This document shows positions 43,221 to 51,930 of a DNA stretch of 64,000 nucleotides, piece after piece. The notes beneath the pieces were generated by a model. That model made no database searches, had not been told where the DNA came from, and was given only the letters and a program-made list of their open reading frames with translations. Within the stretch, counting starts at the first letter, position 1. Every line of letters starts with the position of its first letter. The stretch is taken from the NCBI RefSeq assembly GCF_030817595.1, contig NZ_JAUSZN010000001.1, forward strand, positions 2,488,001 through 2,552,000, written 5' to 3'. This DNA is from Neobacillus niacini. Lineage in GTDB: Bacteria > Bacillota > Bacilli > Bacillales > Cytobacillaceae. A program made the position numbers and the translations under genes.

Positions 43221-44381
43221 ATGAAAAAAATTGGAATTGGAATGATCGGATATAAATTTATGGGTAAAGCACATAGTCACGCTTACCGGGATCTTCCACT
43301 CTTTTTCCCGAATACCGTTCATCCTGATATGAAGGTTATTTGCGGACGTGACTTAAACGGAGTGACCACTGCAGCCAAGCAGTTCGGCTGGGAGGAATAT
43401 ACAACGGACTGGAAAAGCCTCTTAGTGAGAGATGACATCGATTTAATTGATATTAATGCACCTAGTGATGTACATAAGGAAATAGCCATTGCCGCTGCGC
43501 AAGCCGGCAAACATGTTTTTTGTGAAAAACCGTTAGCGCTTACATTAAATGACTCTAGAGAAATGCTTGATGTCGTTGAGGCTGCTGGAATCAAACATAT
43601 GGTTGGATTTAACTATCGTTTTGCTCCTGCTGTTATGCTAGCTAAAAAGCTCATTGACGAAGGAAGACTTGGCGATATCTATCATTTCCGTGCCTGGTTT
43701 TTACAGGATTGGCTCGTGGATCCAAACTTCCCGCTAGCCTGGAGACTTCAGAAAGAAATTGCAGGTTCAGGCTCTCATGGAGACCTCGGTGCTCATTTAA
43801 TCGATCTATCTCACTATCTCATTGGCGATATTACCGAAGTCATTGGTATGAACGAAACATTTATTAAAGAACGTCCTATTCCATCGCAGATGACTGGTTT
43901 ATCAGCAAAAGTCAGTGATAGTAATGAAAAGGGCGAAGTGACAGTCGATGACGCTACCCTATTTTTAGCTCGATTTGCTAACGGAGCTTTAGGAAGCTTT
44001 GAAGCTACGCGCTTTGCGGCTGGACACCGCTGTACGAATTCATTTGAAATCAATGGCAGTAAGGGCAGTGTGATCTTTGATTTTGAACGGATGAATGAAC
44101 TGCAAGTTTATTTCGTTGATGACCGAGACGATGTTCAAGGCTTCCGCCGCGTGTTAGCGACTGACCCCGCGCACGCTTATGCGGAAAACTGGTGGCCGCC
44201 AGGTCATACGATTGGTTATGAACATACGTTTATTCATGAAATGGTTGAACTTATGAATTCTTTCCGGGAAAATCGACAGCCTGTTCCAAACTTCCGTGAT
44301 GGCGTAAAGTGCCAGGAAGTCTTAGAAGCGGTTGATTTATCGATTGAAAAACGACAATGGATCCGAATTTCTGACGTTTAA
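43221..44381 (+). CDS. Gfo/Idh/MocA-family oxidoreductase
   Basis: A 386-residue NAD(P)-dependent dehydrogenase. The Rossmann start Ile-Gly-Met-Ile-Gly-Tyr-Lys-Phe-Met-Gly-Lys-Ala-His is characteristic of the group found beside ThuA proteins; Cys-Glu-Lys-Pro-Leu-Ala is near residue 96 and Gly-Asp-Leu-Gly-Ala-His near 193, giving the usual catalytic Asp/His. ATG at 43221 follows AAAGGAG. First gene of a three-gene operon with ThuA and a second Gfo/Idh. Likely oxidises or reduces a disaccharide or keto-glycoside; substrate unknown. Confidence 0.87.
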   Translation: MKKIGIGMIGYKFMGKAHSHAYRDLPLFFPNTVHPDMKVICGRDLNGVTTAAKQFGWEEYTTDWKSLLVRDDIDLIDINAPSDVHKEIAIAAAQAGKHVFCEKPLALTLNDSREMLDVVEAAGIKHMVGFNYRFAPAVMLAKKLIDEGRLGDIYHFRAWFLQDWLVDPNFPLAWRLQKEIAGSGSHGDLGAHLIDLSHYLIGDITEVIGMNETFIKERPIPSQMTGLSAKVSDSNEKGEVTVDDATLFLARFANGALGSFEATRFAAGHRCTNSFEINGSKGSVIFDFERMNELQVYFVDDRDDVQGFRRVLATDPAHAYAENWWPPGHTIGYEHTFIHEMVELMNSFRENRQPVPNFRDGVKCQEVLEAVDLSIEKRQWIRISDV

Positions 44382-44406
44382 AAAAATGTAAAGGAGTGCT
44401 TTTACC

Positions 44407-45144
44407 ATGAAAAAAAGTGCATTGATTGTTTGGGGCGGATGGGATGGCCATCAGCCCGAACAGGTAGCTGAGATATTTAAAGGGATTCTTGAGGAAGAAA
44501 ACTTCCAGGTAGAGGTTTCCCATTCACTTGACTCATACGCTGACAAGGAAAAACTTAAGCAATTGGATTTAATCGTTCCGCACTGGACTATGGGTGAAAT
44601 TGAAAGAAAGTATGTCCTAAATATCTCTGAAGCAGTTGCAGCAGGTGTTGGTTTAGCTGGATGCCATGGTGGAATGTGTGACTCTTTCCGTAATAATGTG
44701 GACTGGCAATTTATGACCGGGGGGAATTGGGTCGCCCATCCAGGAAATGATGGTGTAGAATACATGGTCAACATCAAACATTCCTCAAGTCCATTATTAG
44801 ATGGCCTCTCTGATTTTAAAGTCGCTAGTGAGCAATATTACCTTCACTACGATCCTGCGGTTGAAGTGTTAGCTACGACTCGCTTCCCGGTTTTTCACGG
44901 ACCGCACAGTGCTAATAAAGCAGTGGATATGCCTGTTGTTTGGACCAAACGCTGGGGCCTTGGAAATGTGTTCTATAGTTCGTTAGGACATCAAGCCAAT
45001 ATTGTTGCTATGCCTGAAGTTTCTCTGATCATGCGACGCGGATTTTTGTGGGCTGCTGAAGGAAAGAAAAGAGCCGAAGAAATGGATGTTGCGTCTATTT
45101 ATGGTAATGTACGAACTTATACTGGCATGGGTGACAGTCAATAA
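44407..45144 (+). CDS. ThuA-like domain protein
   Basis: A 245-residue ThuA/glutamine-amidotransferase-like fold protein. Typical stretches are Gly-Gly-Trp-Asp-Gly-His near residue 11, Leu-Ile-Val-Pro-His-Trp-Thr-Met-Gly near 56, Gly-Leu-Ala-Gly-Cys-His-Gly-Gly-Met-Cys-Asp near 83 and Gly-Gly-Asn-Trp-Val-Ala-His-Pro-Gly near 105. ThuA proteins are linked to trehalose and other disaccharide catabolism with Gfo/Idh partners, but the reaction is not settled. It begins 25 bp after the first Gfo/Idh gene with AAGGAG and is followed by the second one. Confidence 0.87.
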   Translation: MKKSALIVWGGWDGHQPEQVAEIFKGILEEENFQVEVSHSLDSYADKEKLKQLDLIVPHWTMGEIERKYVLNISEAVAAGVGLAGCHGGMCDSFRNNVDWQFMTGGNWVAHPGNDGVEYMVNIKHSSSPLLDGLSDFKVASEQYYLHYDPAVEVLATTRFPVFHGPHSANKAVDMPVVWTKRWGLGNVFYSSLGHQANIVAMPEVSLIMRRGFLWAAEGKKRAEEMDVASIYGNVRTYTGMGDSQ

Positions 45145-45197
45145 GAAAAAGCGGAAGGCAAGGCAAGCTAGTCCATAAACATAAACTGGAGGTTTCT

Positions 45198-46289
45198 ATG
45201 AAAAAACTTAAAATCGGTATCATTGGTTGTGGAAATATTAGTTCGATTTATATGGAAAACTGTCAGAAGTTCCCTCACCTCGAGCTAATGGCATGTGCGG
45301 ACTTAGATGTATCGCGAGCACAATTACAAGCTGAAAAGTTCGGTGTCCCTAGAGCTTGTTCCGTAGAAGAGTTACTGTCTGACCCAGCAATTGAACTTGT
45401 CATTAATTTAACGATTCCTAAAGCACATGCCTCTGTTTGCATCCAGGCACTTGAAGCAGGCAAGCATGTTTATACGGAAAAACCACTCGCTGTCACACGC
45501 GAGGAAGGAAAACAAATTTTAGAAACAGCTAAGAAGTATAATCTTCTAGTTGGCAGTGCACCCGACACCTTCTTAGGCGCTGGCATTCAAACTGCTATCA
45601 ATCTAATCGAACAAGGTGAAATTGGAGTTCCGATTGGTACCTCTGCCTTCATGATTTGCCGCGGGCACGAACATTGGCATCCGGACCCTGCCTTTTATTA
45701 TGATGTTGGCGGCGGACCGATGTTTGATATGGGACCATATTACTTAACAGCCTTAGTGGCTCTGTTAGGACCGATTAAACGAATTTCTGGTTCTACACGT
45801 ATCAGCTATCAAGAAAGAACAGTGCTTAGCACACCGAAAGCAGGTACTAAAATAGAGGTAGCAACCCCTACACATATCTCAGGTGTGATCGATTTCGCCT
45901 CAGGTGTAATTGGAAGTATTACCACAAGCTTCGATGCCTTTGGCGGTACATCGCTGCCGCCTATTGAAATTTATGGCAGTGAAGGAACGTTGCTTGTCCC
46001 TGACCCCAATACGTTCGGCGGACCTGTGAAAATAAGAAAACGGGACGAAAATGAGTTTAAAGAGGTGCCCCTTGCATATGGATATTCCCAAAACAATCGG
46101 GGGCTTGGCGTTGCTGATATGGCCAAAGCCATCCTCGAAGGCGGGAAATATCGAGCAAATAGCGAATTAGCGTATCACGTTTTAGAAGCGATGCACGGCT
46201 TCCATGATTCTTCAGATAGCGGTAAACATTATATAATGGAAAGTACATGTGAGCGTCCTGAATCTGTGTCTTTGGAATTACACGCTTAG
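45198..46289 (+). CDS. Gfo/Idh/MocA-family oxidoreductase
   Basis: A 363-residue dehydrogenase. Gly-Ile-Ile-Gly-Cys-Gly-Asn-Ile-Ser starts the Rossmann fold, Thr-Glu-Lys-Pro-Leu-Ala lies near residue 94 and Gly-Gly-Gly-Pro-Met-Phe-Asp-Met-Gly-Pro-Tyr-Tyr near 173. The usual catalytic His after Asp is replaced by Tyr in that motif, a known variation of the family. It has a GGAGG ribosome site. Last gene of the Gfo/Idh-ThuA-Gfo/Idh operon, ended by the hairpin at 46331. The two dehydrogenases may oxidise and later reduce the same substrate, which is inference. Confidence 0.87.
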   Translation: MKKLKIGIIGCGNISSIYMENCQKFPHLELMACADLDVSRAQLQAEKFGVPRACSVEELLSDPAIELVINLTIPKAHASVCIQALEAGKHVYTEKPLAVTREEGKQILETAKKYNLLVGSAPDTFLGAGIQTAINLIEQGEIGVPIGTSAFMICRGHEHWHPDPAFYYDVGGGPMFDMGPYYLTALVALLGPIKRISGSTRISYQERTVLSTPKAGTKIEVATPTHISGVIDFASGVIGSITTSFDAFGGTSLPPIEIYGSEGTLLVPDPNTFGGPVKIRKRDENEFKEVPLAYGYSQNNRGLGVADMAKAILEGGKYRANSELAYHVLEAMHGFHDSSDSGKHYIMESTCERPESVSLELHA

Positions 46290-46330
46290 TCATTCGACTT
46301 TACTGGATACTAGGAACCTTGATAAATGAT

Positions 46331-46369
46331 AAATAAGGGCTCCCCATTTACTGGAGAGTCCTTATTTTT
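46331..46369. terminator. Bidirectional rho-independent terminator
   Basis: AAATAAGGGCTCC pairs with GGAGAGTCCTTATTTTT around an ATTTACT loop, with T-tracts usable from both sides. It lies between the convergent ends of the Gfo/Idh gene (46289) and the acetylesterase (46438). Confidence 0.8.
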
Positions 46370-46437
46370 GGAAACTGACTTGCCGAAAATGCCTCGGCTT
46401 ACGATCGTTTTATACCTTAACGATTTAAATTTATCAG

Positions 46438-47634
46438 TTAAAAGGTTTTATTGGTGTTTTTTTCTTTATCTCCCGTAAAACCGTCTAATCCCTGTCTTTT
46501 TAACTCCTCTGCTACAAGTCTTGCAAGTTCTGTTGCTCCTGCACGGTTTGGGTGCAATGTATCCCCATTCATATAAAGAGCAAGAGTGGCTTCCGGTCCA
46601 ATAGAGGTAAAGTATGCTGAACTTAATACATTTAAGTCTATCAAAGGTACATTTTCTTCCTGTGCTAAAGCGATTATAGAGTATCTGTACCAACGGTTTA
46701 CGGACGTGTGAACGCCATCCGCATTAAAGTCTGATGCTCTTCCTTGTGGAGTCGATAGTACCACTGTAGCACCTTTTGCCTTGACCTGCTTGACCATTTC
46801 CCGCATATACTCTTTAAATTGCGCTTCCGTTGTTGTATTTTTAGGATTTGTATCATTAATTCCAAGCTGTAAAATAAAATAATCGCCTGGTTTAATATAT
46901 TTTAGAATGGCTTCTAATTGACCATCATCCTTAAATCCTCTTGCGATTTGGCCGCCGGATGCCATATTTCTAACCTGAAAGATCTCTGGGTCAACAAATT
47001 GCGGGAATAATTGCCCCCACCCAGCCTGGATACTGCTGTCTAATGGATAATAATTCGCGACCGTGGAGTCCCCGCCAATATATATTGTTCTTTTGGTTTC
47101 TGGATGGCGGGACAGCTTGTTGATTTCGAGAGCACTTAAAGTAAAATTGGTACCCGCCTTACCTTCTGTAATTAACAGATTAAGCTGACCATCCGTAATA
47201 GGTATTTGAAATGAATCTGTCGCATTATTACCTGTCATATTTATTACCTGATAGACTTCTTCTGCAGCGACACTGACTCTGAATGCATCTCCTAAAGTGA
47301 CCTTAACTTCGTAAAGTCCATTTGGCAGATCAACGTTAAACGTATTATCACTCTTTGTACCATATTCTAAAAACTGAACAGCATCACTAGCGACGCCTGA
47401 TCCGGATGCCGGTACATTAATCATATCTTCCGGAGTATTAAAGCCATAACGCTTTTTCTCATCGTATTTCTCGGTGGCACTTACACCTACGTAACCTTTT
47501 TCCACCTCACCAATGCCGAAGTCAAACTTATAATTACTTGGTTCTGCGTTTACAGGTAAATGAGTAAAACTTCCAAAAAATGCAACCATCATTATAATAA
47601 TGGTTAATGTCTTTAAAATCGCGTTCTTTTTCAC
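46438..47634 (-). CDS. Secreted SGNH-fold rhamnogalacturonan acetylesterase (YesT-like, CE12)
   Basis: A 398-residue secreted esterase. A Sec signal peptide ends Pro-Val-Asn-Ala (cleavage after residue 30). Residues about 35-165 form a beta-sandwich, carbohydrate-binding-like domain. The SGNH catalytic domain has the nucleophile in Gly-Gly-Asp-Ser-Thr-Val near 186, the oxyanion Gly in Ala-Ser-Gly-Gly, Asn in Gly-Ile-Asn-Asp-Thr near 255 and the Asp/His pair in Asp-Thr-Leu-His-Pro-Asn near 360. It removes acetyl groups from rhamnogalacturonan outside the cell. GTG start at 47634 with GAGAGG upstream; a cre-like site lies about 105 bp before it. Confidence 0.88.
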   Translation of the reverse strand: MKKNAILKTLTIIIMMVAFFGSFTHLPVNAEPSNYKFDFGIGEVEKGYVGVSATEKYDEKKRYGFNTPEDMINVPASGSGVASDAVQFLEYGTKSDNTFNVDLPNGLYEVKVTLGDAFRVSVAAEEVYQVINMTGNNATDSFQIPITDGQLNLLITEGKAGTNFTLSALEINKLSRHPETKRTIYIGGDSTVANYYPLDSSIQAGWGQLFPQFVDPEIFQVRNMASGGQIARGFKDDGQLEAILKYIKPGDYFILQLGINDTNPKNTTTEAQFKEYMREMVKQVKAKGATVVLSTPQGRASDFNADGVHTSVNRWYRYSIIALAQEENVPLIDLNVLSSAYFTSIGPEATLALYMNGDTLHPNRAGATELARLVAEELKRQGLDGFTGDKEKNTNKTF

Positions 47635-47738
47635 GATTCCTTCCTCTCCCTTTTCCTTTTAATTTACTTTCGATTTCATCCTGTGTTCTCGCTATCTACA
47701 TGACATACCTATGTAGGCCCTACAAACTAAAAAAAGAA

Positions 47739-47752
47739 AGAAAGCGATTACA
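47739..47752. promoter_or_regulatory. cre-like site upstream of the acetylesterase
   Basis: AGAAAGCGATTACA matches the CcpA cre consensus at 13 of 14 positions. It lies in the 398-bp gap 47635-48032, which otherwise shows a short CTACAT/ATGTAG inverted repeat (47696-47716) and no convincing gene. Confidence 0.4.
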
Positions 47753-48032
47753 TCGATGGTCGCCATCCACCACCTCCCTTCTTGAATATATTTCAGGAAT
47801 ATTTTTCCGTCATTATCAATTTTTTAAATTATCAAGGAAATAGGATTTTGTATTTTCTTGCACCAACAGCAAATTCATGGTGATAGGTCTTTGTTAACTG
47901 GCATTTTATTATTCCGGGTATTTCGTTTGATGGATTGGAGATGGCTGGGTTGAGACATCATCGTCTACTCCTGCCCCTAAAAACATAATCTTTTAAAAAA
48001 ATGAACAAAATAAAGTTTTGGAGGTGATAAAA

Positions 48033-48167
48033 ATGGATGAGAATACAAAAAGCTATCCGAATGCGAGTTTAGGCGGAAAGAAGTCTAATGAAAAAGGTGA
48101 AGGTGATTCTGGCCATATGCGTTATGGACAAGGGAACAAGGGCGAAAGCAAGGGTAGAAACAAGTAA
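48033..48167 (+). CDS. Small hydrophilic protein of unknown function
   Basis: A 44-residue ORF with a textbook GGAGGTG site six bases before the ATG. The product is rich in Gly, Lys, Asn and Ser with no hydrophobic segment, similar in flavour to small acid-soluble or spore-associated peptides of Bacilli, though I do not recognise the family. It ends just before the left end of the IS element. Short size and low complexity limit certainty; the ribosome site is the main support. Confidence 0.6.
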   Translation: MDENTKSYPNASLGGKKSNEKGEGDSGHMRYGQGNKGESKGRNK

Positions 48168-48231
48168 GGACTATTGGATCCTGAGGTTCAATTCTTCTTG
48201 CATTAGAAAAAGCACGCCTAAGCGTGCTCAG

Positions 48232-48254
48232 GCTGTCGAGAAAATCTCGACAGC
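48232..48254 (+). terminator. Terminator inside the left end of the IS
   Basis: GCTGTCGAGA pairs with TCTCGACAGC around AA, followed by TATTATTTTTT. It would stop plus-strand read-through from the small ORF at 48033 before the transposase gene. Confidence 0.7.
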
Positions 48255-48335
48255 TATTATTTTTTGTAATTACTTTAATGATTCACCGCGTTAATATGCT
48301 ATAATATACATATAAATAACAGGACGGTGGATAGA

Positions 48336-49721
48336 ATGTATAAGCCAAAAAGAGAAATACAAAACGAAGCTGAATTTGTTTTTATTGATGATTTAGTACC
48401 GCAAGATCACCTATTAAGGAAGGTGGACAAGTATATTGATTTTTCTTTTATTGGTGAGAAGGTCCGTCCTTTTTATTCAGAAAATAACGGGCGTCCTTCG
48501 GACCCTATACAGCTCTTTAAGATGATGTTTATCGGATATTTTTATGGCATTCGTTCTGAACGACAATTAGAGCGTGAAATTCAGACGAATGTGGCCTATC
48601 GATGGTTCTTAGGATTAAAGCTAAACGATACAGTTCCCCATCATTCCACCATTAGTTGGAATCGGCGAACCCGTTTTAAAGATACAAATATATTTCAGGA
48701 AATTTTTGATGAGATTGTCTTCAAAGCAATTAACCACAAGATGGTTGGAGGAAGGGTTTTATTTTCCGATTCCACACACCTTAAAGCGAATGCAAACAAA
48801 CATAAATTCTCTAGAGTTGAAGTGGAAGTTGAAACACGTGAATATGTAGAAGATTTAAACAAAGCTATTGAGGAAGACAGGAGAGATCATGGAAAAAAGC
48901 CTTTAAAGGAAAAGGAGGAGGTGACCGAGAAAAAGGAAATACGACTGAGCACAACTGATCCTGAATGCGGGTTTATGTCACGAGAGAATAAACAGGAGAT
49001 GTTCTGTTATCTTGATCATCGAACTACCGACATGAAGTTCAACATCATAACTGATGCGTATGTTACAGCAGGAAATGTTCACGATTCTGTCCCCTATCTT
49101 TCACGGTTAGACCGTCAGGTCGAACGTTTTGGATTTAAAGTAGAAGCTGTGGCACTTGATTCGGGTTACCTGACAAATCCGATTTGTAAGGGACTTAATG
49201 AACGCAATATTTTTGGAGTTATCGCTCACAGAAGATATCAATCAACAAAAGGGTTATTTCCTAAATGGAAGTTTACATATGACAAAGATAGAGATTTGTA
49301 TGTTTGTCCAAATGGTCAGGAGTTACAATATCGTACAACTACAAGAGAAGGTTATCGGGAATATAAGTCAGATCCTAAAAAGTGTACTAACTGCCCACTC
49401 CTGCCTGAGTGTACAAAATCTCAAAATAAAACAAAAGTAGTTACCAGACATGTTTGGGAGGAACATAAGGAAAAGGTTCGACTTAACAGACTTTCAAAGT
49501 CAGGTAAAATACTATATAAATTTAGAAAAGAAAAAGTAGAGCGAAGCTTCGCAGATTCAAAAGAACTGCATGGGCTTCGCTATTGTAGGTTACGGGGATT
49601 GCAAAATGCGAGTGAGCAAGTGTTACTTACCGCAGCATGCCAAAACATGAAAAAGATTGCCACGCACTTAGCCAGGTTTGAAAAAGTGTGTGGCAATCTC
49701 CAGGTTCATTCCCCCTGTTGA
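48336..49721 (+). CDS. IS1182-family transposase
   Basis: A 461-residue DDE transposase. The N terminus [13 protein letters not shown] is the family hallmark (DUF772-type domain about 40-120). The first catalytic Asp is in Phe-Ser-Asp-Ser-Thr-His near 148, the second in Ala-Leu-Asp-Ser-Gly-Tyr near 273, and the Glu in Val-Glu-Arg-Ser-Phe-Ala-Asp-Ser near 402. A Cys cluster ([10 protein letters not shown]) lies near 350. It appears intact. ATG at 48336 is preferred to GTG at 48327, which sits in the ribosome site. Its stop codon falls inside the GC-rich repeat at 49714. Confidence 0.93.
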   Translation: MYKPKREIQNEAEFVFIDDLVPQDHLLRKVDKYIDFSFIGEKVRPFYSENNGRPSDPIQLFKMMFIGYFYGIRSERQLEREIQTNVAYRWFLGLKLNDTVPHHSTISWNRRTRFKDTNIFQEIFDEIVFKAINHKMVGGRVLFSDSTHLKANANKHKFSRVEVEVETREYVEDLNKAIEEDRRDHGKKPLKEKEEVTEKKEIRLSTTDPECGFMSRENKQEMFCYLDHRTTDMKFNIITDAYVTAGNVHDSVPYLSRLDRQVERFGFKVEAVALDSGYLTNPICKGLNERNIFGVIAHRRYQSTKGLFPKWKFTYDKDRDLYVCPNGQELQYRTTTREGYREYKSDPKKCTNCPLLPECTKSQNKTKVVTRHVWEEHKEKVRLNRLSKSGKILYKFRKEKVERSFADSKELHGLRYCRLRGLQNASEQVLLTAACQNMKKIATHLARFEKVCGNLQVHSPC

Positions 49722-49849
49722 TTGGAGCGGAAGGTGCGAAGACTCCTGCGGGAGTACGGGGCTGGGGAGACCCCGCAGGCGCTTAAGCGCTGAGGAGGCT
49801 CCCCGGCACGCCCGCGGAAAGCGAAGCACCTGGAGCGGAAATCAACAGG
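49714..49849. repeat. GC-rich palindromic intergenic repeat (Bacillus type) within the IS
   Basis: A 136-bp element with perfect 10-bp ends CCTGTTGATT/AATCAACAGG and imperfect inner arms (AGGTGCGAAG.../...GCGAAGCACCT), plus central GC-rich stems around GGCGCTTAAGCGC. Base composition is far richer in G+C than its surroundings. Repeats of this look are scattered through Bacillaceae genomes; I recognise it from memory only. Confidence 0.75.
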
Positions 49850-49877
49850 CCTTTGGGCAGGCAGAAAAATAAAAATT

Positions 49878-49901
49878 GCCGAGAAAGATACCTTTCTCGA
49901 C
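49878..49901 (-). terminator. Terminator inside the right end of the IS
   Basis: GTCGAGAAAG and CTTTCTCGGC pair on the minus strand and are followed by AATTTTTATTTTTC. It would end transcripts coming from the Gln-rich gene at 49937 before they become antisense to the transposase. Confidence 0.65.
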
Positions 49902-49936
49902 AATCTGAGCACGCCTAAGCGTGCTTCTTCTTTTAG

Positions 49937-50305
49937 CTATTGACGGAAAGTCTGATTTTGGAAACTCTGCATCGGCTGCGATTGGAACGCTGGATTTACA
50001 AACGTCTGGTGTTGGAATCCAACAGATCCGGTCTGACCTGACAGTTCTCGTTCCAGCTGATTACATTGATTAATGACTTCCTGACATCTCTGAATTGCCA
50101 TTTCATGTCCTTGGAGGCTTTGTTGAATGGTTTGAACAGCCATCCGCTCTTTTTGAATCATTTGCTCAAGCACCTGAGCATTTTGCTTCTCATTTTGAAG
50201 CATTTGTTGATATTGCTGGTTTGCCATTTGGGTTTGTTGAATTAACTGTTGTGCGAGCTGACGGCATTGTTGGATATGAGTAATTGAATGTTGGCTTGTA
50301 TACAT
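49937..50305 (-). CDS. Gln-rich coiled-coil protein of unknown function
   Basis: A 122-residue protein. Residues about 8-90 are a long amphipathic helix dense in Gln with Met/Leu/Ile at heptad spacing, so a coiled coil is likely. The C-terminal 30 residues are Gln/Phe/Asn-rich and disordered-looking. No signal peptide or membrane segment. GGGGGG lies before the ATG. Many Bacillus spore-coat or exosporium proteins have such composition, but no family match is recognised. The gene abuts the IS element, which lies 11 bp past its stop, without apparent damage. Confidence 0.72.
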   Translation of the reverse strand: MYTSQHSITHIQQCRQLAQQLIQQTQMANQQYQQMLQNEKQNAQVLEQMIQKERMAVQTIQQSLQGHEMAIQRCQEVINQCNQLERELSGQTGSVGFQHQTFVNPAFQSQPMQSFQNQTFRQ

Positions 50306-50444
50306 TCGTAAATCCCCCCATTATTAGGACTTTGACACATTTAGGATTGATATTCAACCCTCTATTATAATCCGCGTTTTGTACCCTTCTCATTCGTCTA
50401 GCTAAATTCCAAATAATGATGAGAATAACCCTTTTCTTATTAAA

Positions 50445-50479
50445 AGAAGAAAGGAACCCATGATGGATTCCTTCCTTCT
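50445..50479 (-). terminator. Rho-independent terminator of the CAP-domain gene
   Basis: On the minus strand AGAAGGAAGGAATCC pairs with GGGTTCCTTTCTTCT (two mismatches) and is followed by TTTAATAAG. It lies 8-42 bp after the stop at 50487. Confidence 0.7.
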
Positions 50480-50486
50480 GACTAAA

Positions 50487-51761
50487 TTATTTGCCAATAA
50501 ACATCTGTGTCCAGTGGTTGCCAGACTTCTCGTACCCTACTCCAATATGAGTAAAGTTAGTGCTTAAAATGTTCTGTCTATGCCCGGCGCTGTTCATCCA
50601 TGCATTTACGACTTCTTGAGGTGTACGTTGACCCTGGGCGATATTTTCCCCAGCTGATCTATATGTCACACCAAAGTCCCTCATCATGTCAAATGGTGAA
50701 CCATATGTCGGGCTTGTATGTGAAAAATAATTGTTTTGTGCCATGTCCAGTGATTTCTTTTGTGCCACTCCACTTAGTTGTGTATCATGTTTTAAAGCGG
50801 GTAAACCGTTTTTACTGCGTTGTGCATTGGTTAAATCAATAACCTGCTGAACATAGGCACTGACGTTACCAGTTGCTGGTGCTGGCGCTGCTGGCTTAGG
50901 TGCTGGTGCTGCTGGTGCCGGTGCTGCTGGTGCCGGTGCTGCTGGCGCTGGTGCTGCTGGTGCTGCTGGCGCTGCTGGCGCTGGTGCTGCTGGTGCCGGT
51001 GCTGCTGGCGCTGGTGCTGCTGTTGGACCTTGTTGTTGATTTGGTGCTTGTCCAGTTGGTCCTTGTTGTTGAGTGTTTGGTGCTTGTGCTGCCGGTCCTT
51101 GTTGTTGAATTCTACCTTGTTGGCCTCCAAATTGGTACCATTGGACTGATCCGAATGGAATGTACCTATACTGAGCGTGTTGAATTAAGATCGCTTTTGT
51201 ATGAGGGTAACTTCTACTATCTAAAGTTGTTCGATCAGCAGAGATATTCAAAGCATCGTTCATATTGTTATTGTTGTTTTTGTTGTTTTTATTATTATTG
51301 TTATTGTTATTATTGTTATTGTTGTTCCCTACATTTACTAAATCAGGGTCTAACCCACGATTTAAAGGATTGTACCGGATATTATTTGTGTTATTAGTCG
51401 TACGGTTGTTATTTACATTTGTAGTATTGTTATTTCGATTTGTCGTACGATCATTATTTACATTTCTTGTACGATTGTTTCGATTGTTCGTACGATCATT
51501 ATTTACATTGGTTACATTATCGTCATTACGCGCATTTCGATCCCAATCCGGATCATTATTATCTCTATTGCTGTAATCCTCGGTCAGAGGACCATTATGG
51601 TCAATACCATCATCTCTGTTATTCCCAACAGTTAAAAACGTATTGTCTCGATCTGCCCTGCTTGTACGCACTTCGTCCGCTGCGTCATTATTGTTATTAC
51701 ATGCAGCTAGACCGAATGTCAAAACACCAGATAGCAGTAAGCCTAAAGGTTTTTTTATCAA
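50487..51761 (-). CDS. CAP/SCP-domain (YkwD-like) lipoprotein with low-complexity linkers
   Basis: A 424-residue lipoprotein. A signal peptide ends Gly-Leu-Ala-Ala-Cys (Cys20). Residues about 55-170 are an Asn/Asp/Arg/Thr-rich tract including an almost pure Asn run. Residues about 205-245 are Gln/Gly/Pro-rich, 245-295 an Ala-Pro repeat, and 300-424 the CAP domain with Leu-Thr-Asn-Ala-Gln-Arg, His-Thr-Ser-Pro, Gly-Glu-Asn-Ile-Ala and Trp-Met-Asn-Ser-Ala-Gly-His-Arg motifs. YkwD-type proteins are exported and often spore- or cell-wall-associated; a biochemical role is unproven. TTG start with AGGGGG seven bases before it. Confidence 0.88.
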   Translation of the reverse strand: MIKKPLGLLLSGVLTFGLAACNNNNDAADEVRTSRADRDNTFLTVGNNRDDGIDHNGPLTEDYSNRDNNDPDWDRNARNDDNVTNVNNDRTNNRNNRTRNVNNDRTTNRNNNTTNVNNNRTTNNTNNIRYNPLNRGLDPDLVNVGNNNNNNNNNNNNKNNKNNNNNMNDALNISADRTTLDSRSYPHTKAILIQHAQYRYIPFGSVQWYQFGGQQGRIQQQGPAAQAPNTQQQGPTGQAPNQQQGPTAAPAPAAPAPAAPAPAAPAAPAAPAPAAPAPAAPAPAAPAPKPAAPAPATGNVSAYVQQVIDLTNAQRSKNGLPALKHDTQLSGVAQKKSLDMAQNNYFSHTSPTYGSPFDMMRDFGVTYRSAGENIAQGQRTPQEVVNAWMNSAGHRQNILSTNFTHIGVGYEKSGNHWTQMFIGK

Positions 51762-51863
51762 AGTAATTACCCCCTTGCAAAAATTTTTTTTTGCCTTCTT
51801 ATTGTTGATTATTTTTCAATAAATATTGATGGAAATAACCGTGTTTTTTTACATAAAAAAAAA

Positions 51864-51886
51864 CCGTATGGTAATGAAACCAACGG
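51864..51886 (-). terminator. Rho-independent terminator after the CE4 gene
   Basis: On the minus strand CCGTTGGT pairs with ACCATACGG (one bulge) around a short loop and is followed by about ten T residues. It ends the GH106-CE4 transcript 45 bp past the stop at 51931. Confidence 0.65.
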
Positions 51887-51930
51887 ATTTTTTCCTATAA
51901 TGAGGGTAAAGTAACATCAAGCACAACATT

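Larger units (their letters stand above)
48211..49925 (+). mobile_element. IS1182-family insertion sequence
   Basis: Terminal inverted repeats of 33 bp flank the transposase: left 48211-48243, right 49893-49925, 29 of 33 positions identical. Each begins with the small palindrome AGCACGC...GCGTGCT. No clear target duplication could be seen. Between the transposase stop and the right end lies a GC-rich palindromic element (49714-49849) that is probably a separate insertion. Hairpin terminators at both ends point inward. Confidence 0.85.

Noticed and set aside
43092..43322. N-terminal extension of the AraC gene
   Set aside because: Would overlap the divergent Gfo/Idh gene and its promoter; the ATG at 43091 begins right before the cupin domain.
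47607..47843. Plus-strand 78-codon frame upstream of the acetylesterase
   Set aside because: Overlaps the esterase start on the opposite strand, lacks a ribosome site and looks random.
49198..49440. 80-codon frame inside the transposase
   Set aside because: Out-of-frame shadow of an intact DDE transposase gene.
50900..51397. Plus-strand 165-codon frame rich in Leu and Val
   Set aside because: It is the antisense reading of the Ala-Pro and Asn tracts of the CAP-domain gene; no ribosome site, and composition reflects the repeats.
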